Source of the DNA: Aristolochia californica
Lineage: Eukaryota > Streptophyta > Magnoliopsida > Piperales > Aristolochiaceae
DNA: 64,000 nt
NCBI GenBank assembly: GCA_029961685.1
Contig: JARWKL010000001.1
Span: 60,251,314 to 60,315,313 of the forward strand
Direction: 5' to 3'
Positions 1 through 15,395 of the stretch are shown here, in pieces. The position numbers and the translations under genes were made by a program. Position 1 is the stretch's first letter. Every line of letters begins with the position of its first letter. The notes under the pieces are model-generated. The model was not told the DNA's origin. It did not search any database and saw only the letters and a list, made by a program, of their open reading frames with translations.

Positions 1-2170
1 CATTTCAGCAAACGGTTTACAGACTTCATACATCCAGACACTCTGTTTTCCCATGACACAATCATCAGCAACACCAAAGGATAAAGCTGAAAAGCATTCC
101 CAGTAGCATTAAAAAAAGGAGAGAGAGAGAGAGGTGAAACAATAAATGACACGAAAACCTCGAGTTGAGGACTGACTAAAATTTCTGTACTATCATCAAA
201 ATCAGTTTGAGCCAAAAATAAAAACTTCAAACTAAGTATCCGCCAAATTCAGTTAAATGAAACTCACCCAAAAGAAGAAGAGAAATCAATGTAGGTGCCT
301 GAGACAGCAAGTCCTCGTCCGGGGGACAAACAGAGACTGCGAGGAGAAATAAGACAGAAAGAAGACGCGGGAATGGGAGCGAATTTCTGTGGGCCAACAA
401 CTTTGGGTTTTCTCTTCATAAACGGGGCCTGGACTCTCATTGAAATAGCCCACTAAACTCCCAATAATTTTAAATATTTGGCATTGCCAATATATTTTAA
501 ATATTTTAGCATTTCTTGCAAGTGGTGAGACGGTAGACTGCACAAACTTGGTTTCAAAATTTAACCTATTTGGTTTGAGAGCTAACACATCTCTTTCATT
601 ATATATTGTCAAATATTAACTTTATTGTAATAAATAAAAATAAAAATACGATAATAATAATAATAATATTATATTTTTTTGTACGAGAGGCGGAGCGAGG
701 AAGGAGAAAAGAGGCAAGTGATATGAGTGACATCGCTGTGTTCTAGACCATGTATCACGACTTCATATGTCACAACTGTATACAGAGGAAAAATCTTTAA
801 AAAAAATAAAAATTATTAAAATTTTATTTGTATTCATATAAACAATTTTTAGAAAATTACTTATGATTTGAAAAATATTCAAATATGCCCATTTTTCAAT
901 GTTAGACACTTAAAGAGAAAGTAATGTTACATATCGATTGTATTGATTAATACGTAACATGTAACATCCAAATACTATGTTTTTTTATAATCGAAGACCT
1001 ATCGACCGATAAGATCTACATGATTCTATTTGAACATGGCCTACCAAATGCAACCCAACTATAGGTGAAAGAAATTTTTCAGTAGGGTTGGTTATTTTAC
1101 TTTTTTTATGTATTAAAATTAGATTAACTATACTTAGAGTAAAGTTATGTAGGCAATGTCAATGGTATTGTAAGGGTATGTGGGTATTAGTTCAAAAATC
1201 AAAGTAATTATGTCCTATGTCAAAGGCAAAGTATATAAATAACCCAACATAATTCCTTGTGTGGACTTATACCATCCATACAAAATTTTATGTATCATGC
1301 ACTTGTTTTGGGTTGTCGTCATCTAAAGCTTGTTAGGCTTCTATGCCTTCAAAATTCCCATATGTGGACGTCCCTTGGGACCCCACAGTACCAGGAGGAA
1401 GAAGAACCAGAAGCAGCAGCAAAAATTGAAGTCAAATCTAATCAACTCAAGACTATAAAGAATTTGCTTTCGATCAAAGCAAAAGATGTTTTTTTCTTGA
1501 ATGTAGGAGACAAGTCAATTAGTTGTGGCCCCCCAAACTGAGCTCAACATCCAAAACAGTCCAAACCAATTGCAGTGGACTGGTCAGGAGAGACACTTCT
1601 CTCAGCTTAGACATGCTTGAAGCAAAAGGTTGTTTGAAATTGCTGCAAAAGGTGTTGCCTGAAAGAGGAGATCCCCTTCTTACATTTTCAACCCAGAATG
1701 GAACTCTATGGACCTAACAAACAAAAGCACTATTTCCCCTTCTTTTTGGGTGTTCTCTGAACAGTCAGAAGCTATAATGTTGATAGTCTTAAAAGACTCC
1801 AAAGCAAGGTGGATGGCCTATGGCATGTCTCAGATTTTCTAAGTGAAGGTTTCAGCCATTCTTTTTCTCCTTCAAGAGAGTCCACCCAAGCATCCGCAAG
1901 TTTTTCGTAAGTATTATTCATTGTAAATCTTCAAACAGATACAAAAAACTCTATTATTTACTAGCTATGCAAAAAAAGTTATACCATTTGCTACTTACAG
2001 TCATTGAAGCATCTTCCAAACAGTTTGAACCAGCTACAAAACTGATCAATGAGACACCTTCCAAACTGATTGAACCGACTCTAAGGTTTGTTATTTGCAC
2101 TTCATTGAGACACTTCTCTAACAATCTGAGACAATTTATCACTGGATCCGTTCCAAACATGTCGAATAAC

Positions 2171-2241
<71 letters not shown>

Positions 2242-3290
2242 TTTTCATAACCACAACCAAAAATTTATTACAGGAAAGAATGGCCCTTCTTTCTTGTTTG
2301 CATCCAGCCAACCATGACACAACAGGCATCTCAGTTACAATCTTCCAAACAAGAGCCTTCTTTCTTGCTTCCATCACTCACTCTGCTGCTCCTTACTCTC
2401 TCACTCAATTACAGGACTACAAACGATAATCAAGAGAAACAATGCAACTCACAAAGAACACCACTCACTTATCCCATTGAACAGTGTAATCTTACTCCAC
2501 ATAAACGCAGAAGAAAAAAATCATGACTATCAGAAAACAAACAACAGAAAGCAAACTCAGAATACAGATAAGAACGCAGCGCGACAATCGGACCAGGCGA
2601 GCTTGATTCCCCATCATGTTCATGACCTCAGACGAAACCCCACAGCTGTAATACCACCCTGGTCTTCTTGTTAAATGCAGAAAGGGCCCTGAATAACAGC
2701 TCCTGAAGAGAAGAAAGGCATATTTTTCTACCTCGAGAACACAGACCCGCCATGAAATAGGACTAAGAACGAGTCTCTGAGAAAAAAGAGTAAAATGTGG
2801 GCATATAAAGGGCCAAGCCGATTAAATATGCACACGTAAAGAATGTACAGTGCTGAGCAAAATAGGAAAAAGAAACTTTATGAAGGTTGTTACTGGTAGA
2901 GTGCAGCAAGCATCCTGTGTTAAAAAAAAAAAAACTGATATGCAATCCCGCATGCAGGTTCCTTCTGCTGTACAGTTTCAACACGTTTGCTGAAAAAAGG
3001 AAAAGAACAAAAGGTGGGCAAGGGAGGCCAAAAGCACCTTTTCACATTTCGTTTTGAACTCTATTTTGAGCTTTACTGGGTACAAAGACATCTCCAATTC
3101 ATCTCCCGCTTCTTCTTCTCAATTCCCTCTTTTCCCTTTTCTTCTCAATAAAACATTAATTGATTATTTGTTTTATCAATTTATTTCCATCTTTTGCATA
3201 TTTAGTCATTTTTTACACAATCTTAAATTTTAAATAATTACTTATCTATCTAGTTATTTTTAAACAAATAAAAAAGAAAAATAATATTAG
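1..3290. other. No gene recognised; possible 5' UTR exon on the minus strand at the left edge
   Basis: I see no convincing coding region here. On the minus strand, a pyrimidine-rich stretch from about 430 down to 268 ends in a good splice donor (GTGAGT, complement of 262-267). It looks like the 5' untranslated exon of a gene lying mostly left of the window; this is inference. The rest is AT-rich, with a GA microsatellite near 2.2 kb and a TC-rich stretch near 3.1 kb. Short open frames at 1.2-2.6 kb have no recognisable domain and some simply run through the microsatellite. Confidence 0.3.
2172..2237. repeat. (GA)n microsatellite
   Basis: Uninterrupted GA dinucleotide run of about 65 bp. It is likely length-polymorphic. 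The open frames crossing it on both strands encode only Arg-Glu or Ser-Leu repeats and are not genes. Confidence 0.95.
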
Positions 3291-3814
3291 TTCTCCTTCT
3301 TGTGTTTCTTCCTGCCAAGGCCGCGGCTTCAGTTCCAAACAGATGTAAATACGAGAAAGGATCATCTCCAGCTTCATCCTAGTGTGTGATGATCAGAGCA
3401 GGCGCGCGCAGGTAAAATCGCCCCTCCTGCTTTACAACAAAAGCCCGAAGAAAATGCTCAATGAAAAGATTAACATAAAACAAATTAATTGGATTCTCAT
3501 AAGAGTTTCATTGTTCATTCGGATTTAAGCCTAAGTTCAGATGATTACAGTAAAGTCATAAGATCAGATAATTGCAAAGATCTGCCTCTCAATCATATTA
3601 ACTTACAAACTCATACTATCAATTGCAGATGCTGTCCAGATCTATTTAGACGAGAGCACCCAGAACGAAGTAACACTCGGAAGAAATGGGTCAAGAGGAA
3701 CCTGAAAAGAACAGCAAGCAAAATTCTTTAAGTTGTTAAATTAGGGATCAGAAAGCCGTGCATTCTTCCACTACTCCAGCTACAATCAACATCTCAGTCA
3801 CTTCTTTTCCCAAT

Positions 3815-6660
<2,846 letters not shown>

Positions 6661-7100
6661 ATAAAAGAAATTCTTATACCTAGCTAAATTACTCTCCTTA
6701 GTCGGTGGCTAAGCATATCTTTTCGCTACTGATAGACGCCATGGAAGGCAAACGTCTCGTCCCCCTCCCTGCTCTTAACAGACAAGTTTTTTGCTTGTAA
6801 TGCAAGTGTTGCTTTGCTAAGCATCGTTTGGGTCTAAGGGGGAGAGGTAGGCGAAATCAGCTATGGCGATCGCTGCATGTGGGGAAGAAAAAAGGTCGGA
6901 TTGTTTAACTCTCTCATAACTTCCTCGTATTCCTGTTTCGTTTTTGTTTTTGTTTTTGTTCAGATTTGGTAATTCCTGGTGAGTTCTCGAGAAAGGAAGA
7001 TAAAAATAAACAAAAACCCTGTTCTTGGGATCATTGGTTGTTTTTACTCTCAAATATGTTTGAACTTTGAATAGATATAGCAGAAAGTTCCATACCTTCT

Positions 7101-9028
7101 CTCTTCTCCTCTCTGTCGTTTAAGATTTGGGTTATCCGAAGCTGCCCGTTTTGAAGCTCCAGGTCAATTCTAACTTTTGCTCTTTATGATCGCGTTTTCT
7201 TTTTTTCATGTGTTATAGGTGAAGAAAAGGACGACACGTTGAATCAAGAATTTACATACTCAATAGTTTGAGTGGGCAGATTTTTTGCCTCAAACGGGGG
7301 TGAGACGCATTATTTGACACCGTGGAGCTCATTTCCGCGAAGCACATTGTGCAGGTACCACAATTATGAGAGTACCTTAATCATGCTGTATCAAACATCC
7401 ATGGAAGTCTACCGTAAATGACTCTTTTTTTTTTTTTTTTAAAGCTGGCTATTGTGTGTTAAAAGAGTGCCTTTCTGTCCCAAGAGATCCATGCGAAGTT
7501 ACTTTGCTGCAGCAATTTATCCTCAGTTTGGATTTCTCAAGATTATTGGTTTAGAGGGAGGTGGTCCATCTCTTGAGAAGCTTTGAATTAATTATTTGCT
7601 TTAATTCCTTCTTGATTCCAGTGCACTGCCTCTATTAGTTCTCTACAACAAAGATAATAAAATAGGTATATTCCATTTCCGGAGAACCTGTAGTTCTCGA
7701 GGACTTTGACCAATATTTGTTCTCTCAGATAAATGCAGCATAATGCTTCCTCTTGTTTAGCTTTAATGGAACTTGTATACTTAGAACACCATCTTGTCTT
7801 GTTATACTGATGGGAAAATTATTCGTGACTAGATTCTTTTTTTAACCCATTCTGGTCCGTGTTTTAAGTAGCAAAGAGACATCTTTGTTCAGTCATTTCC
7901 TTGCTGTCTGAAAGCATCTTGCAACCTATCTTATCATTTGTCAAAAATGTAGTTCCAAAGGAATTAATATCCAGAAAGGATTAACATTAGCAAATTCCTC
8001 TCAACTGCGTAGCATGTTTCTTATGCAAGAGAATTACTTAGAAATCCATGGGCAACCTGCTGGATAGGGTTGTTTGTGCACTCCATGATACTTTAAAAAG
8101 TGTGTTTAGGATCATCGAAAGTGTCTTATGCAAGAGAATAACTTGGAAATCCATGGTGAAACAGCTGAAGGATGGGTAGTTTGTGCACTCCATGATACTT
8201 TTAAAGTGCATTTGGGATCTTTTTAAATCAGAAGTGCTTCTTCAGTAAGAGAAGAGGAAATTTTTATTAGCCATGTTAGTCAGGTTGAGCCTGAATTTGA
8301 GGAATGTCATTCTTATTTAACTATTTAGCAAAGACAAGACAACTAGCTGCTGTTAAACTATAATTTAACAGCAGGGAACTGCTGATACTTCCTTTCGAAG
8401 GGGTCAATGTTCTTTTACTTGTGTCTCTTAAGTTTTATTTCTTTTCTAATACTCTGACCAAGCCACTTGCCTAGGACTGTCTGTTGTTGATAGTTTGTTT
8501 GGAATGACCAGAAGAGCTTGGCAAAATTCTAAGGGTAGTTTTTGGACTTGGGTGCAACTTGGTTATGTACTAGAAAAGAGGTTCATTATTGCTTTTCGTT
8601 GGGTGGTTGCTTGATGCTGGAAAACAGATTCCTGTAGTTGTCCCATTGGAGTCAATTCTTTGTGCTTCCAAATTCAATTCTAATTTCAAATTTGAAACTA
8701 TATTCTATTTTCAAATAACTTTAGAAACTTAATTTTGACTCTTAACCGGTGGTATGGATTTAAATGTGTTCCTTGAGTAGAATATCCGTCTCTCAAGTGA
8801 TTGATTTATTCTGATATTATTTTCTGAGATGGTGACATCGGTTGCTCTGTGTTGTTCTTTTTTAGGAACTGTATACTGTGTTTTGTTATTGAAGTTCTTC
8901 TTATTATTAATTCTGTTTATGATTTTTAATATAGTTGGCCTACATGTGATATCTCGACGGAATTGATTCATGTAACTATGGAAAGACGAGCAGTTTTCAC
9001 CTTCTGATGATTCTGGAAGAACTGAAAG
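7101..9028 (+). other. ALG11 upstream region, probably 5' UTR with intron(s)
   Basis: There is no coding exon. A roughly 105-bp segment is tandemly duplicated at about 8020-8235. The length and T-rich composition fit a 5' UTR intron preceding the first ALG11 coding exon, but I cannot place the splice sites with confidence. Confidence 0.3.
8020..8235. repeat. Tandem duplication, about 105-bp period
   Basis: Two diverged adjacent copies share TTATGCAAGAGAAT, AAATCCATGG and GTGCACTCCATGATACTTT in the same order, at 8021 and 8126. Confidence 0.8.
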
Positions 9029-11199
9029 ATGTCCATCTGGTTTCTGTTATGGATGCTGCTAACCTCAGTCTTTGCTCTAGTTTTTCTGTATCTTGCGGCT
9101 GCTCTGACCATTGCAAGAAATAATATGAAAAGAACTGTAGGGTTCTTTCATCCCTACACAAATGATGGTGGTGGTGGAGAAAGAGTGCTATGGTGTGCTG
9201 TGAAAGCAATACAAGAATTGAACCCAAATCTTGAGTGCATTATCTACACTGGTGATGATGCCTCACCACAGAGCTTAATGGAACGAGCAGTCAATCGGTT
9301 TGGTGTCAAGCTCCCCTACCCACCTAAGGTATATCAGTGACTGGACTTTGAATGGCTATTTTTTGTATGAAAACGGTTTCCTGAATTTGATTAATTTGAT
9401 GTTCTGAAAAATTATAATTCTTACGGGTGGTTTCAGTTCCAAGTTGTTTGTTTTGGTAGTTTTGATATCTGATTAATTATCTGGAGTCTTGCCTGCTTTA
9501 AAAAATCTGGTGTCTAGCTGGATCTTGCTGTGTTTCTTCAAGCTGGTCTGTTTCTTTGTTGTAGTCATATAGATTTGAAAATTTGTATATTGAAAGTTCG
9601 GGTATTCGCATTTTCTGGGTTTTAAGATCATTGCTGCGAAAAAAGCATTTCCTGTTCATCTGATATGAAGTCCATATTGAATTTTTCTTAAACATTCCAG
9701 ATGTATTAAAGCCTAATGCTCCATCAAAAACACCTTCTGCTTAGTTCTGTTACCACAGTTGTATTTTTAGTTGTGTATATCTCTAGAAATGTAAAGAGTA
9801 AGCTACAAGGCTCTTGCAGGGGTCGAAGTAAAAGAAAAATGACAACAAGAAGTCATGTGTGGACTACCAATCCTCTTAATTTCATCATTTAGCTCTGTAG
9901 TATCTTTCTGGACTAGTAAATCGAGGAAGTCAATCCATTTACAACAATCATTTCTCCTTTTTAGGAATCAGAAATCTCAAGGGCCATCTACTTTATCAAA
10001 AGAAAACACAGTATCATGAGAAAAATTCAAAGTTATAGCAAAGAGAGAAGAAAAGGAATGGAATGAATGTGAATGCTAGAAATTACAATAACACATTCAA
10101 GTGTGACTACCCACACTAATAGTGATCCTTGAAAATGCTATAGTCTTTGGTAGATAGATGTCATTAGCTAGTTTTTATCTGAACCTGATGTATCCCATGA
10201 GACTCTGAATTAGGATCATGGTTTTCTCTGATTGTAGAACACTAAGGTTGCAAGAACTATAGAAATGCTTGTGCTATTTTTCTTACTGCAACTAAGGTAA
10301 AAAAAATCATTCTTTAGTTTACCTTTTGTGTGTTGATACTTTCATGTTGCACTTATATGAGAATTTGTTCTCTGGTAGGTGGTCCGTTTGTACAAGAGGA
10401 AGTGGATTGAGGAAAGCACTTATCCCCATTTCACAATGATTGGACAGAACATGGGTTCAGTATTTCTCGCTTGGGAGGCTCTATGCAAATGCACTCCTTT
10501 ATTTTATTTTGATACTAGTGGTTATGCATTCACTTATCCACTTGCCAGGATTTTTGGTTGCAAAGTTATTTCTTATACTCACTACCCAACGATCAGCTCA
10601 GATATGGTTTCTCGTGTTCGTGACCGTTTATCCATGTACAACAATGATGCAAGAATAGCGGGCAGGCATGCTTTCCAATTCCTATTGTGCATAGTCCTGT
10701 GTAACAAAAAAAAGTCATGTTATTTTTTAGTTGGTTTCCTCAGAAGCCAGACTCGAGTCTTGAACCTCAGCTTGACTGTGCTGATGTCTAGTTCTAGACT
10801 AGTACAAGCTTGAACTTTAGGGTTTGCATGAAGGAATGTCTAGCTTTAGTGATGCCAAGATTGACTTTCTCATGGTTGTGCTGGTAGTATCACTTGATAT
10901 AAATGATTCTGAAGTTCATAGCAAATTTAATAGCTTTCGTTATTTACCTTGTAGGAGTATGATTCTGACTTGCAAAAATCAGAATCATGTTCCTATCTGT
11001 ATGAGGTGTTCCACACAGCCTCTTTAAGATTGGGACCCATTCCATGCAGAGATTGTCAAGTTTGAGTTTGTTGTGATTGAAAAGTAGTGGCCACTGTCAA
11101 TTAGGATCAAGCTTTACATACTCTTGACTAAAATATTTGTTGTTTAGCAAAATAAAAATCTGTAGAAAAACAATTATTGGTGTATGACATCGTTCTTAG

Positions 11200-11277
<78 letters not shown>

Positions 11278-14200
11278 TATGCGAAAATATGGTGTAAAAT
11301 CGTTTATAAGTGATACAGAAACAATTCAAATCAGCTTGACAATGCATGAGCTTTATCACTATCAAGCCCTTGTCATATAGTAAGGACTTGTTGTGAAGAT
11401 TTATATAGAAACCTGGTTTGAGCTTGGGCAGAACTGGTCATGTGTTGATTGTCTAGTTTAATGTAAAATTTAGCTATTTAATCTCAGTATTTTCAAATTG
11501 AAAGTGTATTTTCTAAGTTTGATGATCATATTGCTTGCAACCATGTGCTGGGCGGTAGAATTTGCCTCAGACAACTGGAGTGCAAATGAATGTTTCATAT
11601 TGCAGATAGAATGCTTAATGGTTAATGATATTAACTTATAGGCACCTAAAATGATCAACTTATGCTCGAACAAACCAGTGATACTGGTGTGCCCCTACCT
11701 TATTTGCTGCATGGCATCATTTCTCTATGAATTTTGTATTTTCAGATTTATAGCGACTACAATCATCGCTATGTCTTTAAATATATAAAATACTTATTAA
11801 TCAGTTCATATTTGTGATTTTGGTTAGTAATGAATATTTAATTTTTTTTAATAACGTATTATTTTTTATTTAGATTTTTATTGAGGTACTTTATCGTTGA
11901 ACAAATAGTCTTTGTTACCAGTTAGTATCTCTCAGAAAGGTGGTGCATTTGCATGCTTATTACAATTTATTTTGTATCTGTGGCAGTATCTGGCTATCCC
12001 GATGCAAGTTGCTGTACTACTTGTTCCTTATTTGGTTATATGGTTTGGTGGGTTCATGTGCCCACCTTGCAATGGTTAACTCTTCCTGGACAAAAGCTCA
12101 TATTGAAAAGCTCTGGAAAATCTCTAGTTGTATTAGGAGAGTTTATCCTCCTTGTGATACTAAAGCTCTTCAGGTACATCCGAATCAGACTCGTTTGTAA
12201 TCAAATTTTCAGGGGAAATAGTTTGTGTTAACCTAGGGAAAAGTAACTTTAGGGTGACAGGAGGAAAATTAAATCAAGCTAACTGTTGGTGTAAATTTCT
12301 AATCAAACATTGATTATGATTTGAGGGACCAACAAGAAATACAGGAGCAGATTGCAGGAAGAAGACTTTATCAAAAAAAAAAAGATTGCAGGAAGAAGAT
12401 CCATATAGCTGACTTCCTACTTAGTTAGTTGGGCAAGGCTCCTGGTGACAATTACTATGATAAAAACAGTATTTTCTACAAAATGATATTTCTGCAACCA
12501 GATGCTGTGGTCAACTGTCATTTTTCACTCTGCTCTAGCTTTGACATTATATACATGCCCACAAACATGAACCCTCTTTAGCATTTCGTCTATAGTAAAA
12601 AAAGAGTGAAAACACTATTCTTTCATTGTCTAACAAATACTTGAGTGACTCAACTGGATTTGTGTGCTTATGGTCTGGGCAGGCGCTTCCATTGGAAAGA
12701 CCAGTCGAGACTCCAACAATTATATCTGTTGCTCAGTTTCGTCCAGAGAAGGTTTTCTTTTACACTTTTTTTTAAGAAAGACCTTTTATTTATGTAAGAG
12801 TAAATGTTAGTCACAATTTTTTTTAAGGTTGTCATTTGTGGTGCCTCAAGCTTTTTCATTTTATTTCTTTACTTAAGTCAGCAGAAGACACTCGATAAAC
12901 AGGAAATAGTATATGGAAGTGTACTACCCTCTGCCAAATCCTAGTGTCCTTGGTTATTAAATGGAGCAATTTTTGCAGGCTCAAGCACTTCAACTTGAGG
13001 CTTTTGCTCTTGCCATTCAGAGGCTAGACTCCGGCTCTCAAAAGCCCAAGCTCCAATTCGTGGGTAGTTGCAGGAATGAAGAAGATCAAGAAAGACTACT
13101 AAAGTTAAAGAGTAGGTCCATAGAATTAAAAGTGGACAAGCATGTTGAGTTCCATAAGGATTTACCCTACAGGTATATATATGTATATTATATATATATT
13201 TTTTAATGTTGCAGGTGATTCTTTGTCAGCATGTCTGTTCTGCTTTTTCCTCTGTTACTAAGGAATTGATGCAATCCCCTTTTTTGGAATTAAAATCATT
13301 ATGGATGTCGTGAATTCTTGTATATGAGCAAAATTACTAGTGGTAAGATCATACACAGTTTTTCTCAAATGCATAGTACATAAAAAGACATTAGCATTTG
13401 GTTGTGTTTTGTTAGTGTCTGTCAAATTAAATTGCATAATTATATTAGCTCTTAAGTAGTCATTCTAGTATCCATTTTTCTCAATTATTTTTGTGGACAA
13501 TCATCTTCTCTTTCCTTTCAACATTATTTTGAGTTGTGAGTAAAAAAATCAGGGGGTATTGGGCTTTTATTCATGTAATAAATAGCTCTTTTCAGTGATA
13601 TGCTGTTCTTACTTCTAATGCGGACTAGACACTTACTGAGTGCGTCTGAAATGTAGCTGGAATAGGGTTATTTGTTACACCGCAGATCTCTTTACACCAT
13701 TTATCTGGCATTGATGGCCTTGAGTTGTTCAATTGGAACCTAAGTTAGCAAGGCTGGGGGAACTTATATTACTTTATTACTCATCTCTGCATGAGAAGGC
13801 GGGGAAGGGTGACTTCCAGTTCATATCAAAGGCAATATCTGTGTATGTATCGTTGTGTTTGATTAATAATTTGCTGCCTCGCTCCTGCAGGGACTTGGTA
13901 CAACTTCTTGGAGGTGCTGTTGCAGGGATACACTCCATGATTGACGAACATTTTGGTATTTGTGTTGTAGAGTACATGGCAGCAGGAGCTATCCCAATTG
14001 GTCAGTATAAAGTAATATTTGTCATCTTCCATAAATTTTGTCAGATTTTAGTGATTCATCTCTACACTCTCCATTCCATCAGCTCATAACTCAGCCGGCC
14101 CCAAGATGGACATTGTTCTAGGAGAAGATGGACAACAGACAGGTTTTTTAGCTTCCACCGTGGAAGAATATGCAGAAGCTATAGTAAAGGTCCTAAGTAT

Positions 14201-14336
14201 GCCGGAGGAAGAGAGACTGAAGATGGCCACAGCTGCAAGGAAAAGGGCAGAAAGGTTTTCAGAGCAAAGGTTCTATGAAGATATTATGGCAGCAATGGAG
14301 CCAATTATACTGTCAACTGATGGTCCTCTTCGTTGA
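9029..14336 (+). CDS. ALG11: GDP-Man:Man3GlcNAc2-PP-Dol alpha-1,2-mannosyltransferase (ALG11)
   Basis: Seven coding exons: 9029-9328, 10379-10665, 11987-12173, 12683-12751, 12979-13172, 13891-14000 and 14083-14336. Together they give 466 residues, close to the Arabidopsis protein (about 463). The enzyme adds the fourth and fifth mannoses to the dolichol-linked N-glycan precursor on the cytosolic face of the ER. Visible features are an N-terminal membrane anchor (about residues 4-25), the ALG11 motif GGGGERVLW, the segment AMVNSSWT and the GT4 E-x7-E pair (E365 and E373 in EHFGICVVE) followed by [17 protein letters not shown]. All exon phases join in frame. Intron 2 starts with GC rather than GT (CAG|GCATGC at 10666); no GT in that position keeps the frame. 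Loss of the Arabidopsis orthologue (LEW3) causes leaf wilting. Confidence 0.95.
11203..11273. repeat. (CT)n-(TA)n compound microsatellite in ALG11 intron 2
   Basis: CT run from 11203 to about 11255, followed directly by a TA run to 11273. It lies inside the large second intron of ALG11. Confidence 0.95.
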
Positions 14337-15395
14337 AGCACTTTTTTCTTAACTTTTTTCTTGTGATGTAAGTCTACAGAATTTTGCAGATTTTTAAAAC
14401 TTTGACAGGGTTGGGCTCCATCTATATAGTTGTCAGCAAAGTGTGTCTCGGTCTGGTCATGACAGTGAAATGTTTTAGTAATTGCTCTCATATGAAAAAA
14501 TTAAAAGAATTTTCTTTGGATATAAGATGAAAACTGAGATTTATTTACTTTAAGGTGCCAAATTTATCTTTTATTTTTTATTTTTTTAGTTATGATTTAT
14601 TAAATGGAATAGAATTAAAATAAATGCTTCCCAAATTTATTTTATTCCATTATCTGTTGACTGTTTATTAAATGAAATAAAATTAATATAAATTATTTCG
14701 TATCTAATTAATCTATTATACAACTAAATCTATGGTTAAGGGTATAAACTGGGAACCGGGTCCGGTTCCAAGGTAAGTGTGACCCGAGGTTCCGAACAAT
14801 AAATAATTTTTCAACTTCTTAAAGAAAATTAAAAATAACCATAAATGAAATAACGCGTGCGATTAGAGACAAGTTAGCTACCTCGTATAAATTAAGTACA
14901 TTATATTCAGGTTTTTAGGTAAGTATCAATCAACTGCACTAACCACCATTAAAGTTGACCATGGAGTAATGTAGCGTAAAAGGGCAAGATTTATATAACA
15001 GCCACTACGTATCAGACCTCACACAGCTAGGGTCGATTTTATGGTCAAGTTTTCCGGTCCAGCCGGGTAGGCCTTGGTGGAGTCGACTGCGCGCCACGTG
15101 TCAAGGAAGTGATCCGCTTTTGTAATAGCGCTGCGGCGTCTCTCTTGTCTCTGTCTGGTGGAGCCATTGTCAGCAGAAGCGACCTCAAACGGTTGAGCCT
15201 TCGCTGCTCACTCTCTGCTTTTCTATCTCTTTCTTTCTTTTTCTGTTCGGTTTTTATGACTGACGGGAACCGACGCGCTTCTCTTCGCGGCAAAAGGGGT
15301 GCGACTAACGAACTCTTTAGCGTCAGAATTTGGACGACTTTTTCTGCGCGGAGAGCCAGAGCCGGCGGCCGGGGAAGCGAGGCTAGTGACGGAAG
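14337..15395. other. Intergenic: ALG11 3' UTR and Di19 promoter/5' UTR
   Basis: The first part is AT-rich and probably holds the ALG11 3' UTR and terminator. From about 15000 the sequence is GC-richer with CT-rich tracts, as expected for the leader of the Di19 gene beginning at 15396. No further gene is seen. Confidence 0.4.

Noticed and set aside
1967..2377. Open frames on both strands crossing the GA microsatellite
   Set aside because: Most of the predicted protein is an Arg-Glu or Ser-Leu repeat with no domain.
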